Below are positions 1 through 5,284 of a stretch of DNA of 5,284 nucleotides, piece by piece. The stretch spans positions 1 to 5,284 of the forward strand of contig CABSBK010000096.1 of assembly GCA_902475865.1 (NCBI GenBank). The letters are read 5' to 3'. Both the position numbers and the translations under genes were made by a program. The stretch comes from an uncultured Collinsella sp. GTDB lineage: Bacteria > Actinomycetota > Coriobacteriia > Coriobacteriales > Coriobacteriaceae. The stretch's first letter is position 1. Each line of letters opens with the position of its first letter. The notes below the pieces were generated by a model. That model did not search any database. It was given only the letters and a program-made list of their open reading frames with translations, and was not told the origin of the DNA.

Positions 1-105
1 TGAGCACCAGACCATCCAGCGCCGGCGCCCAGAGCGCGCGATCGCCCACGGCAAGCGCAAGCTCCGCTGCAACCCCGCCGTCAGCAGGGCCGCCCGCACG
101 CCCAT
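1..105 (-). CDS. Possible 5' end of a gene truncated by the window edge
   Basis: Weakly supported. On the minus strand an ATG at 105-103 is preceded by GAGG six bases upstream, a good Shine-Dalgarno match, and opens a frame that stays open to the edge (35 codons). About 94% of its third codon positions are G or C. The peptide begins MGVRAALLTAG and runs through an Arg-rich stretch into WMVWCS, which could be a cytoplasmic lead-in to a membrane segment, but too little is visible to name a family. A competing minus frame starting at GTG 133-131 is also open to the edge. It has a more protein-like composition (GVAAELALAVGD) but no Shine-Dalgarno and lower third-position GC. At most one of the two is real. 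The same direction as the helicase would make this the next gene downstream, beyond the helicase terminator. Confidence 0.35.
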   Translation of the reverse strand, partial: MGVRAALLTAGLQRSLRLPWAIARSGRRRWMVWCS

Positions 106-191
106 AACTGCCCTCGCCTTTTGATTCGCGCACGGCGCGGAAGAAACGCGGCGAACGTCAGCGTACAGCACGCCCAATCTGGGCATCCGGC

Positions 192-233
192 GCATGGCGC
201 CCTATGTCTTGCATAATTTCGCTTGCGCCATGC
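192..233. repeat. 9-bp inverted repeat, 24-nt loop
   Basis: GCATGGCGC at 192-200 is exactly matched by its reverse complement GCGCCATGC at 225-233. It lies about 90-130 bp upstream of the tentative minus-strand start at 105, so it could be an operator or a leader hairpin of that gene. No T-run follows on either strand, which argues against a terminator. In GC-rich DNA a 9-bp inverted repeat can occur by chance. Confidence 0.4.
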
Positions 234-282
234 ATAAATAGATGGGGGCGCCCCTTCCCGTCCCAACGTACCCCCGCTTGGA

Positions 283-520
283 CCGTGCAAAAACCGGAGT
301 TTTCAGCATCGCGGCCGCCGCCGGCGGCGCCTCGAACCGGGAACGCCGCGCGATCGGCATCGTTTTGGGGGCACGGCACGGCGCGAAACGCGCGTTATCG
401 CCGCGCCGGGCCCCGTCTGCCAACCCAAATCGCCCGTCGAGGGATCTCGCGAGATCAAATAGACGCTTCCGACGCGTATGCAGCCACCCCGGCTTGCTGA
501 AAACTCCCGAAAATGCACGG
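283..520. repeat. Long imperfect inverted repeat (26-nt arms, 186 bp between)
   Basis: The arms at 283-308 and 495-520 are reverse complements at 21 of 26 positions. The mismatches are not scattered. The outer 7 bp (CCGTGCA with TGCACGG) and the inner 13 bp (GGAGTTTTCAGCA with TGCTGAAAACTCC) pair perfectly. All five mismatches fall in the central 6-nt block, AAAACC on the left and CGAAAA on the right. Read as plus-strand RNA, this is two helices separated by a symmetrical A-rich 6x6 internal loop. Read as DNA, it is a pair of terminal inverted repeats bounding a 238-bp element. No target-site duplication is visible outside the arms (CGCTTGGA on the left, CGCGCCCC on the right) and no transposase is present. 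The interior also holds the perfect palindrome GATCTCGCGAGATC. Confidence 0.55.
443..456. repeat. 14-bp perfect palindrome GATCTCGCGAGATC
   Basis: Every base from 443 to 456 is paired across a central CG step. It lies inside the 283-520 inverted repeat. It could be a protein-binding dyad or part of a structured RNA, but no promoter or start codon is placed to tell which. Confidence 0.5.
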
Positions 521-633
521 CGCGCCCCAGGGGACCCGTGCGTGCCGTGAAAAAACACGCCCGCATCCAGAACAATGCGAGCGTGAAAGTCAGATGGACG
601 CAATGGCGCCAGGCAGCGAGCGGAATCCCGAGT

Positions 634-649
634 GTGTCCGCCCGGACAC
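634..649. repeat. 16-bp palindrome GTGTCCG-CC-CGGACAC
   Basis: Two 7-bp arms are perfect reverse complements around CC. Neither strand has a T-run after it, so it is not an intrinsic terminator. The form resembles a dimeric repressor operator, but no gene start lies within useful distance on either strand. Confidence 0.4.
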
Positions 650-806
650 TGCGGCCACCGTGCGTCAGTAGGGAGCTTCACGTTCTCCGTCTATGCCAGA
701 ACCCCGCATACGCGAATCTCCAACTAAGCCGATAACCCACATCTCTTGCCGCGACCGCCTCCGTGCTTTTTCGTGAGGGGGCCGGCCCACCTCAAACTGC
801 GCCCAC

Positions 807-840
807 AAAAAGGGCCCCGAGCATAGTCTGCTCGGGGCCC
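807..840 (-). terminator. Rho-independent terminator of the RNA helicase gene
   Basis: On the minus strand, a perfect 12-bp stem (GGGCCCCGAGCA with TGCTCGGGGCCC, bases 829-840 and 812-823) with a 5-nt loop is followed directly by TTTTT (811-807). It begins about 34 bp past the helicase stop codon, in the correct orientation. On the plus strand the stem is followed by AAACTC, so it should act in one direction only. Confidence 0.93.
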
Positions 841-873
841 AAACTCATCTCGCCTTACCGCACGACGCGTATG

Positions 874-3123
<2,250 letters not shown>

Positions 3124-3322
3124 ATGTTGTTGTTCCTTATCTGCACGCACAATGGGCACGGCATGCGGCCGCGCGGGCGTGCTTGGTAGTGCGCTAATAC
3201 ATACAAAAACAGGTGCGCACAGAGAGGACGTTGCTCAGCACGCTGGCGATCGCTATGGCAGCCCTATCACGCGCCGTCCAGACGCAGCAGCTCTAAGCGA
3301 TGGAGCAGATTCGCCGCCGGTT
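3124..3322 (-). other. Probable long 5' leader of the helicase mRNA
   Basis: About 190 nt separate the candidate -10 element (3323-3328) from the helicase ATG. No gene is visible in it. It contains short dyads, GTGCGC (3189-3194) with GCGCAC (3215-3220) around an A-rich 20-nt loop, and GCACG (3156-3160) with CGTGC (3178-3182). The second lies about 20 nt upstream of the Shine-Dalgarno. DEAD-box helicase and cold-shock genes in other bacteria often have long regulatory leaders. Whether this one regulates is inference, and it depends on the weak promoter call. Confidence 0.35.
3133..3138 (-). promoter_or_regulatory. Shine-Dalgarno AAGGAA that fixes the helicase start
   Basis: AAGGAA on the minus strand is separated by 9 nt from the ATG at 3123-3121. 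The alternative GTG start at 3159 has only GC-rich sequence upstream, so this site decides in favour of the 749-residue protein. Confidence 0.75.
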
Positions 3323-3355
3323 AGTATACCCGTACTCCGTATGCCCCCACGTAAA
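3323..3355 (-). promoter_or_regulatory. Candidate promoter of the helicase gene
   Basis: On the minus strand TATACT (3328-3323) matches the -10 consensus at five of six bases. No good -35 lies at the usual 16-18 bp. The nearest, TTTACG (3355-3350), is 21 bp away, too far for a standard promoter. The predicted start is near 3316. The palindrome seen at the three right-hand promoters is absent here. Confidence 0.35.
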
Positions 3356-3394
3356 CCACAGATGACGAGGCGGATGAGGCGGGCCCGGGCCGAT

Positions 3395-3453
3395 TGTCTC
3401 AATCTGTAACAGTTACGAGACAAAACCGGGTCTACACGTTACAGATCGAGACA
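3395..3453. repeat. Dyad unit 1
   Basis: TGTCTCAATCTGTAAC (3395-3410) pairs with GTTACAGATCGAGACA (3438-3453) over 16 bp with one mismatch, A3401 against C3447. The inner left flank is AGTTAC, but the right flank does not match it, so the stem stops at the core. Confidence 0.85.
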
Positions 3454-3476
3454 TTCAGTCAGCCCCTTGGCTAACA

Positions 3477-3531
3477 TCTCGATCTGTAACAGTTACCGAG
3501 TAAATCGACCCGTAACTGTTACAGATCGAGA
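3477..3531. repeat. Dyad unit 2 (perfect 20-bp stem)
   Basis: TCTCGATCTGTAACAGTTAC (3477-3496) is the exact reverse complement of 3512-3531, leaving a 15-nt loop. Each arm also holds a smaller dyad, GTAAC-A-GTTAC on the left and GTAAC-T-GTTAC on the right, so the arm could bind a protein dimer or fold alone. Confidence 0.93.
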
Positions 3532-3556
3532 CAAACCAATCCGTCTGAAGACAACA

Positions 3557-3611
3557 TCTCAATCTGTGACAGTTACGGAGCAAAACCAGCCCCAGATGTT
3601 ACAGATTGAGA
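3557..3611. repeat. Dyad unit 3 (carries a paired base exchange)
   Basis: TCTCAATCTGTGAC (3557-3570) pairs with GTTACAGATTGAGA (3598-3611). At the fifth position both partners differ from units 2 and 4 (A3561 with T3607 instead of G with C), which keeps the pair. G3568 against T3600 is the only non-Watson-Crick position. The left inner flank is the AGTTAC type and the right is the AGAT type, making it a hybrid. Confidence 0.88.
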
Positions 3612-3636
3612 CGGTTGAGTTGTCGGTCGAGGAACA

Positions 3637-3693
3637 ATCTCGATCTGTAACATCTAGACCCCGTATCCCCCGCCAGATGTTACAGATCGAGAT
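3637..3693. repeat. Dyad unit 4 (perfect 19-bp stem)
   Basis: ATCTCGATCTGTAACATCT (3637-3655) is the exact reverse complement of 3675-3693, with a C-rich 19-nt loop. The inner arm is ATCT/AGAT in place of the AGTTAC/GTAACT of unit 2, so the same core has a different matched inner extension. Confidence 0.93.
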
Positions 3694-3725
3694 AAACGTA
3701 CCGACCACCAAACCCAACAGGCAAC

Positions 3726-3770
3726 AAAAAGGACCGGACGTCCAGCCATCACAACTGGAACGTCCGGCCC
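3726..3770 (-). terminator. Rho-independent terminator of the acetyltransferase gene
   Basis: On the minus strand GGGCCGGACG (3770-3761) pairs with CGTCCGGTCC (3740-3731) including one G-U pair, continued by an inner 5-bp TCCAG/CTGGA helix past one bulged base, with a 9-nt loop. TTTTT (3730-3726) follows. It starts about 45 bp past the acetyltransferase stop at 3815, so transcripts from the right should end before the dyad array. Confidence 0.9.
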
Positions 3771-3814
3771 CGTCAAGCACCAACTAGGGAAGCTGAACCA
3801 ACAGATCGCAGCCT

Positions 3815-4363
3815 CTACTCTGCGTCCGGGTCCTTAAAGTTCTTGGGATCCAAGACCATGCAGGTGTAGGTAATGTCGTGGTCATCGTCGGGGATGGGCT
3901 CAAACCCGTTCTTGCCAAAGAAGTCGATGAGCAGCTGCGCGAGCTTAATCGGATCCGCATCAGGATCATCAAAGAGATATCCGCTCAGATCCAGGAATGT
4001 AGGCTGCTGTTCGCCCTCGCTCTCCCAGTATCCCAACAGGGCGTCGTGCACCAGGCGCGAGCCATAGCCGTTACCGCGGTAGTCAGGATCAACATACACA
4101 TGGCTCAAAAACGTCGACGTTTCCTCGTTGAGCGGGTGCTCCGTAACGGCATCCGGCAGATCGGGGTCATCCGCACCGCCCGTCACGCAAAAACCGACCA
4201 GCTCATCATCGGCAAAGACGCCCCAGAGGCTGCTATTCTCCTCGTCCTCGTCCTCAACAAAGTCCGCGTACTCGTCATAGACCTCGTAGCCCGACTGCTC
4301 GTCCAGATCAACCATATCGTCGACGTCGTCGGGACCCAAAGCCCTTACTTCAACTTCAGCCAT
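3815..4363 (-). CDS. GNAT-family N-acetyltransferase, strongly acidic
   Basis: GNAT enzymes move an acetyl group from acetyl-CoA to an amine; this one is presumably soluble and cytoplasmic, with unknown substrate. The 182-residue length is normal for a single GNAT domain. The acetyl-CoA-binding motif A is clear: beta-strand FLSHVYVDPDY (85-95) followed by the pyrophosphate loop RGNGYG (96-101) and a helix. A motif-B-like end, FFGKNGFEPI (148-157), matches the usual family 'F-Y-x-K-x-G-F' pattern. Residues 46-62 give the central strands (LWGVFADDELVGFCVTG). About 50 residues are Asp or Glu and only 7 Lys or Arg, so the protein is far more acidic than is usual. The ATG at 4363 has AAAGGA (4376-4371) 7 nt upstream; a nearer AGGA is too close to serve. 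It has its own terminator and a promoter of the GTTGCGCAAC type. Confidence 0.92.
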   Translation of the reverse strand: MAEVEVRALGPDDVDDMVDLDEQSGYEVYDEYADFVEDEDEENSSLWGVFADDELVGFCVTGGADDPDLPDAVTEHPLNEETSTFLSHVYVDPDYRGNGYGSRLVHDALLGYWESEGEQQPTFLDLSGYLFDDPDADPIKLAQLLIDFFGKNGFEPIPDDDHDITYTCMVLDPKNFKDPDAE

Positions 4364-4388
4364 TGTCCTGTCCTTTCTCTCGCTTTCA

Positions 4389-4434
4389 GGACAACCCGAG
4401 CATACGCCGCTGTCCCAACATTCTGTTGCGCAAC
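4389..4434 (-). promoter_or_regulatory. Palindrome-type promoter of the acetyltransferase (site 1)
   Basis: Reading toward the gene, GTTGCGCAAC (4434-4425, extending to a 12-bp perfect palindrome TGTTGCGCAACA at 4424-4435) is followed by 20 nt, then TATGCT (4404-4399), 3 nt, and GTTGTCC (4395-4389). If TATGCT is the -10, the palindrome is centred near -37 and covers or adjoins the -35 position, where no consensus hexamer exists. That is a usual place for an activator that contacts RNA polymerase, though a repressor could also sit there. The predicted leader is about 30 nt. Confidence 0.65.
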
Positions 4435-4459
4435 ATCGGCCGTTGCGCCAATACCGTCG

Positions 4460-5005
4460 TTAACGGCGACGACACCTCAGGGCAATGCATGCAACGACAA
4501 TCGCCAGCAGCACCAAGCCCTGGAAATTGATGCGGCTAATAGCGAAGCCCGAAGGAACAATAAAACTGTCGTAGAACATGTCGAGCAGGCCGATAAACAC
4601 CAAAAACGCGATGAAGATCCAGAACACGCGACTCCTTAAAATGGGAGTAAACATGTCGAGCACCGAACCGCCCGAGGAAGAGCCCTGATAGCCGATCAAA
4701 TCAAACGGCTCATCCTTTTCCACCTCGTCGACATCGCTCGAAGCGCCTGAAGACTCGGACTCCAAATCTCGACGATCCGTCCAATACCCGGGCACATGGT
4801 CGCGCTCACCAAGGTACTCACCGTTTTTGACCACCGGCTCAAACAACATGGCACTCGAAAGATCCTCGAGCTCCTCGCGAATCAACTGGTCGGTGCGAGC
4901 GTCATGAGGCTCCTCGAGCTCGCACTCAAGCTCGTACATATGCTCCATGACCCGCTCGTAGTCCTCTTCAGACATATCGTCATCGTAATAGGAGTTCCTG
5001 CTCAT
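4460..5005 (-). CDS. Hypothetical protein with acidic N-terminal region and two membrane segments
   Basis: I do not recognise a family. The 181 residues start MSRNSYYDDD. Residues 8-50 are rich in Glu and Asp and probably helical (EEDYERVMEHMYELECELEE). Residues 80-115 are Ser/Asp/Glu-rich and look disordered. Two hydrophobic segments follow, about 127-147 (VFWIFIAFLVFIGLLDMF) and 161-176 (FQGLVLLAIVVACIAL), and the chain ends RCRRR. Arg124 and Arg126 before the first segment and the Arg cluster after the second fit both ends in the cytoplasm, with a short outer loop. There is no signal peptide, lipobox or catalytic motif. The start at 5005 has GAGGGA 6 nt upstream. The 97-bp gap to the acetyltransferase has no T-tailed hairpin, so readthrough into that gene is possible in addition to its own promoter. 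Confidence 0.85.
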   Translation of the reverse strand: MSRNSYYDDDMSEEDYERVMEHMYELECELEEPHDARTDQLIREELEDLSSAMLFEPVVKNGEYLGERDHVPGYWTDRRDLESESSGASSDVDEVEKDEPFDLIGYQGSSSGGSVLDMFTPILRSRVFWIFIAFLVFIGLLDMFYDSFIVPSGFAISRINFQGLVLLAIVVACIALRCRRR

Positions 5006-5039
5006 CGTTCATCCCTCATTCAAGAACCGAATCCCTTTT

Positions 5040-5085
5040 GGACAACTCAAGTGTAGAAATCCATACCGAGCAGACGTTGCGCAAC
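5040..5085 (-). promoter_or_regulatory. Palindrome-type promoter of the membrane protein gene (site 2)
   Basis: Reading toward the gene, GTTGCGCAAC (5085-5076) is followed by exactly 20 nt, then TACACT (5055-5050), 3 nt and GTTGTCC (5046-5040), the same arrangement as at site 1. No -35 hexamer stands 16-18 bp upstream of TACACT. The predicted leader to the ATG at 5005 is about 38 nt. Confidence 0.65.
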
Positions 5086-5165
5086 ATTGCCGGGAACGAG
5101 ACGGATCCGCTCTCAAAACGCCCCGGGACAAACCGTTCCGCATTGCAATTTGCGCACTCGCGGAT

Positions 5166-5201
5166 GTTGCGCAACGTTCTCGCCCATCGGGGCGGTAGCG
5201 T
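5166..5201 (+). promoter_or_regulatory. Palindrome-type promoter of the divergent gene (site 3)
   Basis: GTTGCGCAAC (5166-5175) is followed by 20 nt and TAGCGT (5196-5201), which keeps the three most conserved -10 bases (first T, second A, last T). The 14-bp context ATGTTGCGCAACGT is identical to that of site 2 read in the opposite direction, so the two sites form a divergent pair with centres 90 bp apart. The GTTGTCC found at sites 1 and 2 is replaced by GGTTAGC. The leader to the ATG at 5271 would be about 63 nt. Confidence 0.5.
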
Positions 5202-5270
5202 TCGGGTTAGCAAAGCCACGAGCCCTAAACCCGGGATCGTGGGCTTCCACCGCATACGAAAGAAGGCACG

Positions 5271-5284
5271 ATGGACGAGATTTT
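5271..5284 (+). CDS. First codons of a divergent gene, truncated by the window edge
   Basis: ATG GAC GAG ATT (MDEI) begins 4 nt after AGAAGG (5261-5266), a somewhat close but usable Shine-Dalgarno. It stands divergent to the membrane protein gene across 265 bp that hold sites 2 and 3. Nothing can be said about its product. The promoter-like arrangement upstream supports a real start. Confidence 0.55.

Larger units (their letters stand above)
106..806. other. Long non-coding stretch with palindromes
   Basis: I see no convincing gene in these roughly 700 bp. The open frames on both strands are short or overlap one another, read as Arg/Pro/Ala-rich low-complexity peptides, lack Shine-Dalgarno sites and match no family I know. 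No tRNA or rRNA fold is visible. What it does contain is dyad symmetry: a 9-bp inverted repeat (192-200/225-233), a long imperfect inverted repeat (283-308/495-520), GCCGCCGGCGGC (317-328), a GCGCG-AAA-CGCGC mini-hairpin (381-393), GATCTCGCGAGATC (443-456), GTGTCCGCCCGGACAC (634-649) and GGGCCGGCCC (778-787). Since neighbouring genes have gaps of about 100-270 bp or an obvious repeat array, a gap this long suggests a decayed gene, a structured RNA or a repeat element. Confidence 0.6.
3395..3693. repeat. Array of four 55-bp dyad elements with 80-bp periodicity
   Basis: A 14-bp motif, TCTC(G/A)ATCTGT(A/G)AC, occurs eight times in alternating orientation, starting at 3397, 3438, 3477, 3518, 3557, 3598, 3638 and 3679. 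Paired, these give four inverted-repeat units each exactly 55 bp from TCTC to GAGA (3397-3451, 3477-3531, 3557-3611, 3638-3692), with 27-nt inter-arm segments and spacers of 25, 25 and 26 bp. The unit period is 80, 80 and 81 bp. Spacer sequences are unrelated apart from ACA-like edges next to the arms. The array fills the gap between the acetyltransferase terminator and the helicase promoter region. No T-run follows any unit, so these are not intrinsic terminators. It may be a REP/BIME-like tandem element or a multi-site protein-binding region. Confidence 0.9.

Noticed and set aside
202..681. 159-codon minus-strand frame in the gene-free region
   Set aside because: Its composition is Arg/Ala/Pro-rich with no domain, no Shine-Dalgarno was seen, and overlapping frames of similar length exist on both strands. 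It passes through both arms of the inverted repeat, as a repeat-derived frame would.
3124..3159. Helicase start at the upstream GTG (3159)
   Set aside because: There is no Shine-Dalgarno before it, whereas the ATG at 3123 has AAGGAA at 9-nt spacing. The extra 12 codons cover that Shine-Dalgarno.
3395..3693. CRISPR array
   Set aside because: The repeats alternate in orientation instead of being direct, the core is only 14 bp, part of the inter-arm sequence is shared between units, and no cas gene is in the window.
3467..3787. 106-codon plus-strand frame through the dyad array
   Set aside because: It starts at TTG without a Shine-Dalgarno, its peptide simply repeats the translated array (Q-M-L-Q-I-E twice), and it runs into the acetyltransferase terminator hairpin.
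3801..3808. ACAGATCG as a ninth arm of the dyad array
   Set aside because: Only 8 bp match, it is outside the 40-bp rhythm and lies beyond the terminator next to the acetyltransferase stop, so chance is likely.
4442..4451. GTTGCGCCAA as a fourth copy of the promoter palindrome
   Set aside because: It breaks the dyad (one base inserted) and lies 17 bp upstream of site 1. It may be an auxiliary half-site, but a single imperfect half is too weak to call.
4454..4466. CCGTCGTTAACGG as a terminator after the membrane protein gene
   Set aside because: The dyad is short, contains the gene's own stop codon and is not followed by a T-run on the minus strand.
3878..4639. 253-codon plus-strand frame antisense to the acetyltransferase and membrane protein genes
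   Set aside because: It crosses two minus-strand genes and their promoter region and has no motif. The minus frames have a GNAT motif, Shine-Dalgarno sites and promoters.

Overview
The window is GC-rich bacterial DNA. GC-rich third codon positions, Shine-Dalgarno starts, T-tailed intrinsic terminators and repeat-rich intergenic DNA suggest a high-GC Gram-positive. My best guess is a Coriobacteriia member such as Collinsella, inferred from overall style and not from any marker gene.

Layout, left to right. (1) 1-105, minus strand: a possible gene start cut by the window edge, weakly supported. (2) 106-806: about 700 bp with no convincing gene. It holds several palindromes and a long imperfect inverted repeat (arms 283-308 and 495-520) whose mismatches cluster in one symmetrical block. 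(3) 807-3123, minus: a DEAD-box RNA helicase of RhlE-like type (749 aa, about 300 of them a charged RGG-rich tail), with a strong intrinsic terminator just past its stop. (4) 3124-3394: a long helicase leader and a candidate promoter. (5) 3395-3693: four 55-bp dyads at 80/80/81-bp intervals. (6) 3726-4363, minus: a very acidic GNAT N-acetyltransferase and its terminator. (7) 4460-5005, minus: an unrecognised protein with an acidic N-terminal half and two C-terminal membrane segments. (8) 5271-end, plus: the first codons of a divergent gene.

The strongest regulatory signal is at the right end. The perfect palindrome GTTGCGCAAC occurs three times, once upstream of each of the three genes there (acetyltransferase, membrane protein, divergent gene). 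In all three cases, read toward its gene, a hexamer TAnnnT (TATGCT, TACACT, TAGCGT) begins exactly 20 nt after the palindrome. That fits a -10 element with the palindrome in or next to the -35 region, so the three genes look like a small shared regulon under one unidentified DNA-binding protein.

The second signal is the 80-bp-period dyad array between the acetyltransferase terminator and the helicase promoter. Its arms show a paired G-C to A-T exchange, and two alternative inner-arm types have been reshuffled between units. It is not a CRISPR array and encodes no believable protein. It looks like a REP/BIME-like tandem element or a multi-site protein-binding region. Copy number elsewhere in the genome could not be tested here.
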